Shown: piece after piece, positions 1 through 7,845 of the stretch | Layout of the letters: every line of letters starts with the position of its first letter | Numbering within the stretch: position 1 is the stretch's first letter | NCBI GenBank assembly: GCA_964538375.1 | Contig: CAZIFQ010000003.1 | Span: 132,020-196,019, forward strand | Direction: 5' to 3' | Length of the DNA stretch: 64,000 nt | DNA from: JAUUZQ01 sp964538375 | Lineage (GTDB): Bacteria > Bacteroidota > Bacteroidia > Bacteroidales > GCA-2748055 | Program-made: the position numbers and the translations under genes | Notes under the pieces: generated by a model | Seen by the model: only the letters and a program-made list of their open reading frames with translations | What the model was told of the DNA's origin: nothing | The model's database searches: none

Positions 1-386
1 TGATTTCTCTTCTTGCGCAGTCAACCCTGAATAAAAAAGAGATTACACTGGATCTTGCCAAGGATATGATTGATAAACTTATCAAGAATACCAAGAAGGA
101 AATTTCGATTGACTATATCCAGAAAATCGTTTGCAGTTATTATAGCATTGGATTGGAACAACTTCAGTCCAAAACACGGAAGAGAGAAATTGTTCAGGCA
201 AGACAGGTTGCTATGTTTTTCTCAAAGAGCTTAACAAAATCTTCGCTTGCAACTATTGGATCACAAATTGGCGGAAAAGATCATGCTACAGTTTTACATG
301 CTTGTAAAACAGTGAATAATTTAATCGAGACTGATAAACGTTTTCGAATACAGGTCGATGAGATTGAAAAGAAACTAAAAATGTAA
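1..386 (+). CDS. dnaA: Chromosomal replication initiator DnaA, C-terminal part (cut by window edge)
   Basis: The reading frame is open from base 3 with no stop, so this is the 3' end of a gene that begins outside the window. About 127 residues are visible. They cover the end of the AAA+ region and the complete DNA-binding domain IV. The family signature is clear near the end: IGSQIGGKDHATVLHACKTV, which in DnaA contacts DnaA boxes in the origin. The segment before it (residues SKTRKREIVQARQVAMFF) matches the helices preceding the signature helix-turn-helix. A strong hairpin terminator follows 7 bases after the stop. No origin can be inferred from this fragment alone, and none is seen downstream. 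Confidence 0.95.
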   Translation, partial: ISLLAQSTLNKKEITLDLAKDMIDKLIKNTKKEISIDYIQKIVCSYYSIGLEQLQSKTRKREIVQARQVAMFFSKSLTKSSLATIGSQIGGKDHATVLHACKTVNNLIETDKRFRIQVDEIEKKLKM

Positions 387-392
387 AAAACA

Positions 393-424
393 AAACAGGT
401 TCACAATTTGAACCTGTTTTTTTT
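393..424 (+). terminator. Rho-independent terminator of dnaA
   Basis: A perfect 10-bp stem, AAACAGGTTC (393-402) with GAACCTGTTT (410-419), has a 7-base loop and runs into an unbroken T tract (417-424). It lies just after the dnaA stop and just before the next start at 437. Confidence 0.9.
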
Positions 425-436
425 ATCTGAATAAAT

Positions 437-1318
437 ATGCACTACCTGATACTCTGTATCCTCTCATCTACCGGAATCTTTGTTGTATTCAAATTTCTCG
501 ACAGAAAAGATGTCCTCCCCTTCCCTGTTATCGTTATCAATTACCTCATCGCCTCCTTGTTTGGTTTTCTGATTAACTCAGCAGATTTTTCATTGAAATC
601 AATCATTTCCCAGCCATGGCTGCCGATTTCATTTTTAATAGGAGTCTTATTTATTGTTTTGTTTTTCGTTATTGCCAGATCTTCCAGGGTTGCCGGAATC
701 TCAGTTACAACAGTAGCCAGCAAGATGTCAGTTGTATTTCCCATTATCTTCTCGATGCTCATTGATTCAAGTGATGTGTTGACGCTTACTAAGCTATTGG
801 CAATAATTATTGCCCTAATAGGTGTGCTTCTTACCGTCTATACGCCAAGCTCGAATTCCGTACTGATGAAGAAGATTACCCTTCCCCTTATACTTTTTAT
901 TGGAATGGGAATTGTTGATTCTTTGGTAAAATTTGCACAGCACCAGTATGTTGAAAATTCTGACAAGGCATTATTCAGCGCTGTTCTGTTTTTTATTGCC
1001 TTTCTTACGGGAATACTTATTCTGCCGTTCAAGAAAGGAATGATTGGACATTTTAAAAAGGCAGCCACGTGGTTTTGGGGAATTGTATTGGGGATCGTAA
1101 ATTTCGGATCGATCTACCTTTTAGTATCAGCATTGAACCATGTAAACAACAATGAGATTAGAACGGATAGCTCAGTAATATTTGGACTCAATAACATAGG
1201 TATCGTTGGACTGAGCATTCTTGTCGGACTATTGATTTTTTCTGAGAAACTTAAATTAATTAACTGGATTGGCATTGCCCTTTCTGTAGTATCTATACTT
1301 TTGTTTACTATTGCGTAG
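437..1318 (+). CDS. DMT/EamA-like permease, 10 transmembrane segments
   Basis: The 293-residue protein is hydrophobic throughout, with about ten predicted transmembrane helices and short polar loops. That is the size and layout of drug/metabolite transporter (DMT, EamA-like) permeases of the inner membrane. The substrate cannot be told from sequence. The C-terminal pair of helices (GLSILVGLLIFSEKL, then NWIGIALSVVSILL) matches the usual EamA ending, where a short SEKL-type loop precedes the last helix. The next gene starts 2 bases after the stop, so the two are probably co-transcribed. The dnaA terminator lies immediately upstream, so a promoter must sit in the short gap, though I see no clear TAnnTTTG box. 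Confidence 0.7.
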   Translation: MHYLILCILSSTGIFVVFKFLDRKDVLPFPVIVINYLIASLFGFLINSADFSLKSIISQPWLPISFLIGVLFIVLFFVIARSSRVAGISVTTVASKMSVVFPIIFSMLIDSSDVLTLTKLLAIIIALIGVLLTVYTPSSNSVLMKKITLPLILFIGMGIVDSLVKFAQHQYVENSDKALFSAVLFFIAFLTGILILPFKKGMIGHFKKAATWFWGIVLGIVNFGSIYLLVSALNHVNNNEIRTDSSVIFGLNNIGIVGLSILVGLLIFSEKLKLINWIGIALSVVSILLFTIA

Positions 1319-1320
1319 TT

Positions 1321-1926
1321 ATGAAAGAGAGTTACTTCACTATAGAAAAAGAATCGCACGGACTTTTCAAGGACCGTGGAAGTAAATTCTTATCTTTTGC
1401 CTATCCTGTCACAACTGAAGATGAGATCAAAAATCATCTTGATAAACTACGAAAAGAATACCACGATGCCAGGCATCATTGCTATGGCTGGAGATTAAAC
1501 CCAGACAATAGTTTATCTCGTGCGAATGACGATGGTGAACCATCAAATAGCGCAGGAAAGCCAATCCTCAATCAGATTGAATCGAAGAAGCTAAGCAATG
1601 TTCTTGTGGTGGTCATAAGATACTTCGGAGGAACTTTACTTGGTGTAGGCGGATTAATAAATGCCTATCGTACTGCGGCGGCTGAGGCACTGGAAAATAA
1701 CAGAATTATTAAGAAATATATTTATAAATCATACAAAATTAGTTTCCATTATGGCTTAATGAATGCTGTAATGAAAATTATCAAGGAACATGACCTGGAG
1801 AATTTCGACCACGAGTTTGAGATGAGTTGTTCCCTGAAAGTTAATATCAGAATTATATTGGCAGAAAAGGTCCTGGATCAATTCAAATTGATTGATGGAT
1901 GTGAGCTCGAAGAACTCGATTTATAA
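1321..1926 (+). CDS. IMPACT/YigZ family protein
   Basis: At 201 residues this is the typical length of the YigZ/IMPACT family (UPF0029). The N-terminal domain carries the signature RYFGGTLLGVGGLINAYR (about residues 99-116) and the upstream conserved stretch DDGEPSNSAGKPIL. The C-terminal part resembles the small YigZ DUF1949-type domain. Bacterial members are poorly characterised and eukaryotic IMPACT modulates Gcn2 signalling. No enzymatic role should be assumed here. It follows the permease with a 2-base gap and is probably in the same transcript. Confidence 0.85.
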   Translation: MKESYFTIEKESHGLFKDRGSKFLSFAYPVTTEDEIKNHLDKLRKEYHDARHHCYGWRLNPDNSLSRANDDGEPSNSAGKPILNQIESKKLSNVLVVVIRYFGGTLLGVGGLINAYRTAAAEALENNRIIKKYIYKSYKISFHYGLMNAVMKIIKEHDLENFDHEFEMSCSLKVNIRIILAEKVLDQFKLIDGCELEELDL

Positions 1927-1975
1927 TATTTATAAATATGTTATCAACATTATAAAAATCAAAAGTTGTCAATTG

Positions 1976-1983
1976 TATATTTG
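1976..1983 (+). promoter_or_regulatory. Putative -7 box of the pyrBI promoter
   Basis: TATATTTG matches the Bacteroidota -7 consensus TAnnTTTG exactly. It predicts a transcript starting near 1988-1992, giving a leader of about 100 bases before pyrB. No good -33 TTG is seen at the expected spacing, so the call rests on the -7 element and its position. Confidence 0.45.
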
Positions 1984-2004
1984 TAACTAAATATTTATTA
2001 CCAC

Positions 2005-2034
2005 ATGAAGCATCCATTCAATTTTTTCTGGTAA
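2005..2034 (+). other. Possible leader peptide upstream of pyrB (9 codons)
   Basis: An ATG opens a 9-codon frame encoding MKHPFNFFW and ends in TAA, 56 bases before the pyrB start and about 15 bases after the predicted transcript start. A T6 run lies inside the frame (codons NFF). The arms CCATTC (2014-2019) and GAATGG (2037-2042) could pair across its second half. Short leader peptides control pyrBI in enterobacteria by UTP-sensitive attenuation, but no classical terminator with a long T tract follows here. Both translation and a regulatory role are inference. Confidence 0.3.
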
Positions 2035-2090
2035 AGGAATGGCTATGATAAGGAAGATCCATGTGAACATTAAAAATCAATTATCTCCAC

Positions 2091-2999
2091 ATGAAAAATA
2101 AGAGTTTAGTTTCCATCTATGATTTCACAAAGGACGATTACTTGAAGATTCTGGATCTTGCTGCTGAGTTTGAAAAGAATCCAACGCAGGAAATACTGAA
2201 TGGATATGTAATTGCCACCCTGTTTTTTGAGCCCTCGACAAGAACACGCCTAAGTTTTGAAAGCGCAGTAAATCGCCTGGGTGGAAAGGTAATTGGATTT
2301 TCTGATTCCACATCAACCAGTGCTGCCAAGGGTGAGTCACTTCGTGATACTATTCGTATCGTGAGTAACTATAGTGATCTCATCGTTATGAGGCATCCGC
2401 TTGAGGGAAGCGCAAGATTAGCCAGTGAATTTGCTACTGTCCCGATTGTTAATGCCGGCGATGGAGCCAATCAGCATCCCACGCAAACCTTACTGGATAT
2501 GTTCTCAATTCAGAAAACACAGGGAACACTTGACAACCTGAACATCTTCCTTGTCGGCGACCTGAAGTACGGCCGTACTGTGCACTCCCTGCTGATGGCT
2601 ATGTCGGAATTCAATACAACATTCTATTTTGTCTCTCCCGACGAATTGAGAATGCCTGAAGAATATAAAATACTTTTGGATAAAAAGGGATTGAAATATC
2701 ATGAGTTCCGTGATTTTAAAGAGACTGTTGAAGATGCAGATATCATTTATATGACCCGGGTGCAGCAGGAAAGATTTACTGATCCTATTGAATATGAAAG
2801 AGTGAAAAATGCGTTTATCCTTGAAAAATCAATGATAGAAAATTCAAGGGAAAATATGAAAGTGCTTCATCCCCTTCCACGCGTCAATGAAATTGCGTTG
2901 GATGTTGATGATACTCCACAGGCCTACTATTTTCCACAAGCTCTGAATGGCGTTTATACACGTCAGGCGATTATAACTTCAATTTTGGGACTCAAATAA
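2091..2999 (+). CDS. pyrB: Aspartate carbamoyltransferase, catalytic subunit
   Basis: This enzyme condenses carbamoyl phosphate and aspartate to N-carbamoyl-aspartate, the committed step of pyrimidine synthesis, in the cytoplasm. At 302 residues it is normal for the catalytic chain. The carbamoyl-phosphate site FFEPSTRTR is at residues 45-53. The 80s loop with its active-site lysine is STSAAKGESLRD (K80). HPTQTLLD follows at 129-136, and HPLPRVNEI near the C terminus binds aspartate. The regulatory subunit follows after 7 bases, so the pair should form the allosteric PyrB-PyrI holoenzyme. A short leader with a possible mini-ORF precedes it. Confidence 0.97.
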   Translation: MKNKSLVSIYDFTKDDYLKILDLAAEFEKNPTQEILNGYVIATLFFEPSTRTRLSFESAVNRLGGKVIGFSDSTSTSAAKGESLRDTIRIVSNYSDLIVMRHPLEGSARLASEFATVPIVNAGDGANQHPTQTLLDMFSIQKTQGTLDNLNIFLVGDLKYGRTVHSLLMAMSEFNTTFYFVSPDELRMPEEYKILLDKKGLKYHEFRDFKETVEDADIIYMTRVQQERFTDPIEYERVKNAFILEKSMIENSRENMKVLHPLPRVNEIALDVDDTPQAYYFPQALNGVYTRQAIITSILGLK

Positions 3000-3006
3000 T
3001 ACTACA

Positions 3007-3462
3007 ATGAAAGACAAACAACTGAGCGTTAGCGCCATTAAAGAAGGAACAGTAATAGACCATATTCCAGCAGGAAGCCTCTTTAAAGTAATATCAATTT
3101 TGAAGCTAGACAAACTGGATACAATGGTGACATTCGGAAATGGTTTTGAAAGTAAACAATTAGGTAAAAAAGGAATCATCAAGTTATCCAACGTTTTCTT
3201 TGATACTGAAGACATAAATAAAATTGCTCTTGTAGCTCCTTCTGCTAAACTTAATATAATCAGGAACTTTGAAGTGGTAGAAAAAATGAAGGTAGAAATA
3301 CCCGATGAGATAACTGGCATTATTAAATGTGTAAACCCAAAGTGCATTACAAATAGTGAAACTGTTACCACTAAGTTCACAGTTATCTCAAAAGAGAAAG
3401 TTCAACTCAAGTGTCACTATTGTGAAAAGATAACGAGCCAGGCAAACCTCAATATGGTCTGA
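3007..3462 (+). CDS. pyrI: Aspartate carbamoyltransferase, regulatory subunit
   Basis: This is the nucleotide-binding regulatory chain that gives aspartate carbamoyltransferase its inhibition by CTP and activation by ATP. It is 151 residues, close to the family's 150 or so. The N-terminal allosteric domain begins with the family-typical stretch IKEGTVIDHIPAG. The C-terminal zinc domain has the four expected cysteines, C108 and C113 (CVNPKC) and C136 and C139 (CHYC), which hold the contact with the catalytic chain. It directly follows pyrB. A perfect 26-bp inverted repeat stands between it and the convergent gene downstream. Confidence 0.97.
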   Translation: MKDKQLSVSAIKEGTVIDHIPAGSLFKVISILKLDKLDTMVTFGNGFESKQLGKKGIIKLSNVFFDTEDINKIALVAPSAKLNIIRNFEVVEKMKVEIPDEITGIIKCVNPKCITNSETVTTKFTVISKEKVQLKCHYCEKITSQANLNMV

Positions 3463-3469
3463 CAAGTAT

Positions 3470-3528
3470 AAAGGAAAAGGGAAAAAGGAAAAAGTAACGA
3501 CCACTTTTTCCTTTTTCCCTTTTCCTTT
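3470..3528. terminator. Bidirectional terminator between pyrI and the DUF4293 gene
   Basis: A perfect 26-bp inverted repeat (3470-3495 and 3503-3528) encloses a 7-base loop. The left arm is pure A/G apart from its last base, and the right arm is the matching pyrimidine tract. The pyrimidine run continues to about 3540. It sits exactly between two converging genes and can fold on either strand. Confidence 0.8.
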
Positions 3529-3550
3529 TTCCTTTTTCCCTGGTCCTTGT

Positions 3551-4009
3551 CTACCGAATTCTATCAGCTGCTTTTATAAGCAGTTCATCTTTTTGTATTC
3601 CTTTAAATGCCAGGAACAATAAGACCAGCATTATTGGTGGTATCACTAAGCGCCATTGAAAAACAAACTGCAGACCATCAAAATTATGCATGATGTAACT
3701 TACATAATAGTATGACAATCCAATCAAGCCAATATTAAATATCATAAGAAAGATTGTCAATCTTATCTGTCTTGGCCTGTTCTTGTATGAAAAGATTGTC
3801 AAAAAAGACAAGAGGGCTGATATAGCAAGCATTACAGTAACCGGCCAGGTAGAAACAGCAAGTTTCTCACCCTGCAGATCGAATGCACCGTGATGCTTGA
3901 AATAGATCCCCCCTTCTTCCAGGTTAATAAATGCAAGAGGGCCTGTGAACAATAGAACTGACAAAACAAAAACTATTAGCAGATATAAAGACTGTCTGCG
4001 TTGAATCAT
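3551..4009 (-). CDS. DUF4293 family membrane protein
   Basis: The 152-residue protein starts MIQRRQSLYLLIVFVLSV, the hallmark opening of DUF4293 proteins, which are common in Bacteroidota and have no known function. Four hydrophobic segments are visible (about residues 7-27, 57-77, 84-105 and 117-137), separated by a short extracytoplasmic loop after the first. It lies 12 bases downstream of the prohibitin-like gene on the same strand, so the two are probably co-transcribed. Confidence 0.8.
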   Translation of the reverse strand: MIQRRQSLYLLIVFVLSVLLFTGPLAFINLEEGGIYFKHHGAFDLQGEKLAVSTWPVTVMLAISALLSFLTIFSYKNRPRQIRLTIFLMIFNIGLIGLSYYYVSYIMHNFDGLQFVFQWRLVIPPIMLVLLFLAFKGIQKDELLIKAADRIR

Positions 4010-4021
4010 CTTAATCCAGTT

Positions 4022-4837
4022 TTAATTGTTCCCTAAAATTAATGGCAAGCCCTCGTCTCCACCTCCAATAACTATTACCTTGGTATTTGGAGATTTTGCA
4101 AGCTCAATTGTTGCATCGATACCTTTCTGAGTTAATATTCTGTCAGATAAAGATGCGGTAATAATCTTGTTGTAATCAGCAATACCTTGTGCTTCAATTC
4201 TCTTTTTGTCTGCTTCACTTTTTGCTTTTTCGAGTGTATACTGATAGGTAAGTGCAGCTTGCTGTTCCTCTAATTTAGTCTCAATAGCATTCTTGATCGT
4301 TTCAGGAAGGATAATTGAACGAATGAGCAAATCTTTCATCGTAATATCTTTAGCTGCCAATGCCAATCTAGCCGCCTCAATAATATCATCCTCTACCTGG
4401 GCTCGTTTTGTAGAATATATCTCCTCTGCAGTATATCTGCCAGTTACCGCTCTTACAGCAGATCTAACATTTGGAATAACCATAACAGATACATAGTCTT
4501 GTCCAATATTTTCGTGTAGGTATCCAATCTTATTGTACATAGGATTGAAGATCACTGTCACATCCACTTTGAGTGACAGACCACCTTTATCCAGTACATC
4601 CATCTGTTCTTCACTTTTTTGCTCTTTGACATCATACTTGATAATATCATTCCAGGGAGCAACAACATGGAAACCAGGAATAATGATATTCTCTTTATCC
4701 AGTCCGCCGGCAAATTTCTTAAAAATTACAGCGCGTTCACCTGGTCTGATAGTATAAAACATTTTGCTTCCAAAAAGGAGCAATAGAACCAAAACAATTG
4801 CCCCGGTTACAACCAAAACTTGTGTTTTCTTATTCAT
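4022..4837 (-). CDS. Prohibitin-like SPFH/Band 7 membrane protein
   Basis: The 271-residue protein has one N-terminal membrane anchor (about residues 7-26). An SPFH/Band 7 domain follows, beginning YTIRPGERAVIFKKFAGG, with the family-typical IIPGFHVVAPW and VRSAVRAVTGRYTAEEIYS. A charged helical stretch (about 185-225) then resembles the prohibitin coiled coil. Such proteins form large oligomeric rings and scaffold membrane proteases or lipid domains. The exact partner here is unknown. It is divergent from the nucleoside phosphorylase gene. Confidence 0.88.
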   Translation of the reverse strand: MNKKTQVLVVTGAIVLVLLLLFGSKMFYTIRPGERAVIFKKFAGGLDKENIIIPGFHVVAPWNDIIKYDVKEQKSEEQMDVLDKGGLSLKVDVTVIFNPMYNKIGYLHENIGQDYVSVMVIPNVRSAVRAVTGRYTAEEIYSTKRAQVEDDIIEAARLALAAKDITMKDLLIRSIILPETIKNAIETKLEEQQAALTYQYTLEKAKSEADKKRIEAQGIADYNKIITASLSDRILTQKGIDATIELAKSPNTKVIVIGGGDEGLPLILGNN

Positions 4838-4908
4838 AATTATTTTTTTTAAGTGATATTTATTTTCAGATCATTGTTTAAATAAACATATCAATTGTTT
4901 ATAACGCC

Positions 4909-4940
4909 TTGAAGGCAGCTACAAAAATACATTAAATTTG
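4909..4940 (+). promoter_or_regulatory. Putative promoter of the nucleoside phosphorylase gene
   Basis: TAAATTTG at 4933-4940 matches the Bacteroidota -7 consensus, and a TTG at 4909-4911 lies 21 bases upstream, close to the usual -33 spacing. The start codon is at 4959. Confidence 0.5.
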
Positions 4941-4958
4941 CAGAGTAACTAAGTTTTA

Positions 4959-5849
4959 ATGAAAAAGGAACATCTTTCAAAATCGGAGCTGGTACTCACA
5001 CCAGATAAAAGTATATACCACCTGCATCTAAAACCAGATCAGATTGCTGACATAGTATTTCTGGTTGGTGATCCGGGAAGAGTACAAATCATGTCATCAT
5101 TGTTTGATTCAGTTGAACACAGAATTGAGAATCGTGAGTTTGTAACACACACAGGGTATTACAGAAAGAAGCGAATCTCTGTGGTTTCAACAGGAATCGG
5201 TACAGACAATATTGATATCGTGGTTAATGAATTAGATGCCCTGGTCAATATTGATTTTGACACCAGGGAAGTGAAAAAGGAAAAGAAATCACTCAAACTC
5301 ATTCGAATTGGAACCAGCGGTGCCATGCATGCTGAAATAGAACCAGGTTCTGTCATTGTTTCAGATATTTCATGTGGATTAGACAATCTGCTGCATTACT
5401 ACAAAGGTTTGCATGAGATTTCCGACACAGCCATGGGTGATAGTTTTATGAAGCACATGAGTTGGAACAAGGAAAACTCCAATCCCTACTTCATTCATGC
5501 CTCAAATGATCTTGTTTCCCTGTTAAATGGAAAGGCATTTTTCCATGGGATCACGCTCTCTGCCCCTGGATTTTATGCGCCACAAGGTAGGTCCTTACGA
5601 ATGGCTATTGCTGATCCGGATTACATTGAGAAAGTAAGTAGCTTCAGGTACAATAATTTACGAATCAATAATTTTGAAATGGAGGGTTCAGCATTGTGTG
5701 GATTATCAAAGATACTTGGCCACCAAGCAGTAACAATCTGCATTGCCCTTGCAAACCGAATTACAGGCCGCTTTATTACTGAATATCAACCCATGGTAAA
5801 AGTATTACTTCAAGATGTTCTGGATAAAATTTGCAGCATAGATGAGTAG
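4959..5849 (+). CDS. Uridine phosphorylase-like nucleoside phosphorylase
   Basis: The 296-residue protein belongs to the PNP/UDP nucleoside phosphorylase family, which cleaves nucleosides with phosphate in pyrimidine or purine salvage. The phosphate-binding start VFLVGDPGRVQ, the stretch VSTGIGTDN, the central IRIGTSGAMHAEIEPGSVIV and the substrate-site NNFEMEGSALCGL (the conserved MEG contacting ribose) are all present. Uridine phosphorylase is the closest match by eye, but base specificity is not certain. Its last 8 bases overlap the start of the next gene, which suggests translational coupling. Confidence 0.85.
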   Translation: MKKEHLSKSELVLTPDKSIYHLHLKPDQIADIVFLVGDPGRVQIMSSLFDSVEHRIENREFVTHTGYYRKKRISVVSTGIGTDNIDIVVNELDALVNIDFDTREVKKEKKSLKLIRIGTSGAMHAEIEPGSVIVSDISCGLDNLLHYYKGLHEISDTAMGDSFMKHMSWNKENSNPYFIHASNDLVSLLNGKAFFHGITLSAPGFYAPQGRSLRMAIADPDYIEKVSSFRYNNLRINNFEMEGSALCGLSKILGHQAVTICIALANRITGRFITEYQPMVKVLLQDVLDKICSIDE

Positions 5850-6723
5850 CATCTCTTCTGAAATACAGGCATTGATTACTCTTCTTGATGATCCTGACGG
5901 ATCAATACATAATTGCGTTATTGAGCGTCTGGAAGAAATTGGAGAAGAAGTAATAAAACCACTTGAAAAATCATGGGAATCTACCTTGTCTCCGCCGGCG
6001 CAGTCGCGGATTGAAGACATTATAAGAAACATACAACACAATACCATTCGAATCGATATGCAGCAATGGATTGATACCGGGGGAGAAAATCTATTATTCG
6101 GAGCATACCTATTGGCTAAAATTCAATATCCTGAACTCGAATATGAACATTTAAATATGCAAATTGAAGCGCTTCGCTCGCAGATATGGCTGGAATTGAA
6201 TGATCATTTAACTGCCCTTGAAAAAGTCAAGGTGATCAATTATTTTCTTTTCACCATACATAAGTTCAGCCGAAGCAGCAGAGGTATGACAATGCCTCAG
6301 CTTTTTTTTATTAATCATGTACTGGATACTCATAAAGGAAGTCCGGTTATCCTTGGCATTATTTATGCCGAAATTGCGTCCAGACTTGATCTCTCCATTA
6401 AAGGTGTAAATTTGCCAATGAATTTTGTGTTGTGCTATCATGATCCCGGCTATCTTGATGATCCTGATGGAGTAATGTTTTACATTCATCCATACAGTAA
6501 CGGTGATATTCTTGGTAGAAACGAACTGGAATATTTCTTAACTGAGCAGAAAATTGACATGAAACCGGCGTACTTAAAACCATGTACTCACATTGACATA
6601 CTTATCCGTTTGGCTGAAAACCTGATATATGCATATACCAGTTCAAAAAAGGAAGAGAAAACTGCAATTTTAAAAGAGATGCGTGATATGCTTTGGGAAA
6701 GACGATCAAATCAAACCTGGTAA
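5842..6723 (+). CDS. SirB1/transglutaminase-like protein with HEAT-like N terminus
   Basis: The 293-residue protein begins with one or two HEAT-like helical repeats (about residues 8-60). A SirB1-type transglutaminase-like domain follows, with HKGSPVILGIIYAEIASRLDLSI (a stretch of this is conserved in the family) and GVNLPMNFVLCY. The conserved cysteine of true transglutaminases is not apparent in the GSPVILGIIY position, as is usual for this family. Its function is unknown. It overlaps the preceding gene by 8 bases and its 3' end overlaps the convergent epimerase gene by 13 bases. Confidence 0.75.
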   Translation: MSSISSEIQALITLLDDPDGSIHNCVIERLEEIGEEVIKPLEKSWESTLSPPAQSRIEDIIRNIQHNTIRIDMQQWIDTGGENLLFGAYLLAKIQYPELEYEHLNMQIEALRSQIWLELNDHLTALEKVKVINYFLFTIHKFSRSSRGMTMPQLFFINHVLDTHKGSPVILGIIYAEIASRLDLSIKGVNLPMNFVLCYHDPGYLDDPDGVMFYIHPYSNGDILGRNELEYFLTEQKIDMKPAYLKPCTHIDILIRLAENLIYAYTSSKKEEKTAILKEMRDMLWERRSNQTW

Positions 6724-7766
6724 TACTCTTTGTACCAATTAATAAACTTACTTATCCCCTCTTCGATCGATGTATCTGGCTTATAATTGTAATTCGAGAC
6801 AAGTGCATCCACATCAGCCCAGGTTTTCTCCACATCACCTGCTTGTATGGGCACTAAGATTCTCTCTGCCTCTTTGCCAGTTGCTTTTTCTATGGCATCT
6901 ATAAAATCCATCAGTCGAACCGGATTGTTATTACCAATATTATACAAGCGATAAGGAGCTGTTGAAGATGAAGGATCAGGCATGGCTGAATTCCATTCTG
7001 CATTTCCGACAGGTGGGTTTTCTACCATACGGCTTATTCCTGTGACGATATCATCTACATAGGTAAAGTCTCGTTCCATCTTACCATGGTTAAATACCTC
7101 GATAGGCCTACCTTCAAGAATGGCTTTTGTAAAAATAAACAGTGCCATATCCGGGCGCCCCCATGGTCCATATACAGTAAAGAAACGAAGTCCAATTGTA
7201 GGTATACCAAATAGGTGGCTGTAAGTATGTGCCATCAGTTCGTTACTCTTCTTGCTTGCTGCGTATAAGCTTACTGGGTGATCAACATTAGAACTAACAG
7301 AGAAGGGCATGGTTGTATTCAGTCCGTATACGCTACTACTGCTGGCATAAATTAAATTTTCCACCGGGTGAAATCGGCAAGCTTCAAGAATATTCAGGAA
7401 ACCTGTAATATTACTTCCAATATAAACTTCTGGATTAGTAAGACTGTATCTCACTCCTGCCTGGGCTGCCAGGTTTATAACAACATCGAATTTCTCATCG
7501 GAAAACAACTTATCGATGCCTTCTTTATCTTCCAGCTTTAATTGTATGAACTGGTAATTATCATTTGTCGAGCTGTGTACGATCTTTCCATACGAAACAT
7601 CTTCCTCTGCTACACCGGCATGCTTCAGTCGGGAATATTTCAATGAAAGCTCATAGTAATTATTAACTTCATCCAGGCCTGTTACCTGGTGTCCTTCATC
7701 AAGCAATTTATTTGCAAGGTGAAACCCTATGAATCCTGCAGTTCCGGTAATAAGGATCTTCTTCAT
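6711..7766 (-). CDS. NAD-dependent epimerase, probable UDP-glucuronate 4-epimerase
   Basis: The 351-residue protein is an extended short-chain dehydrogenase/epimerase. The NAD-binding motif GTAGFIGFHLA lies at residues 7-17. The active-site triad is visible as the serine in YASSSSVYG and the pair in YAASKK. RFFTVYGPWGRPDMALFIF is typical of UDP-glucuronate 4-epimerases, which supply UDP-galacturonate for capsule or O-antigen. No other capsule genes are nearby, so its pathway is unresolved. It is downstream of rny on the same strand, separated by a palindrome. Confidence 0.88.
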   Translation of the reverse strand: MKKILITGTAGFIGFHLANKLLDEGHQVTGLDEVNNYYELSLKYSRLKHAGVAEEDVSYGKIVHSSTNDNYQFIQLKLEDKEGIDKLFSDEKFDVVINLAAQAGVRYSLTNPEVYIGSNITGFLNILEACRFHPVENLIYASSSSVYGLNTTMPFSVSSNVDHPVSLYAASKKSNELMAHTYSHLFGIPTIGLRFFTVYGPWGRPDMALFIFTKAILEGRPIEVFNHGKMERDFTYVDDIVTGISRMVENPPVGNAEWNSAMPDPSSSTAPYRLYNIGNNNPVRLMDFIDAIEKATGKEAERILVPIQAGDVEKTWADVDALVSNYNYKPDTSIEEGISKFINWYKEYYQV

Positions 7767-7778
7767 TGTTCTTTAACC

Positions 7779-7798
7779 AGATGAGGCATGCCTCATCT
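7779..7798. repeat. 20-bp perfect palindrome with core GAGGCATGCCTC
   Basis: The sequence is self-complementary over 20 bases. Its 12-base core recurs at 41258-41269. On the plus strand it runs into TTTT. It lies between rny and the epimerase gene and may act as a transcription stop or be a decayed REP element. Confidence 0.6.
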
Positions 7799-7845
7799 TT
7801 TACAAAAAGCTTCGATTATTATTCTTTTTCATCCTTCCCCTCTAC

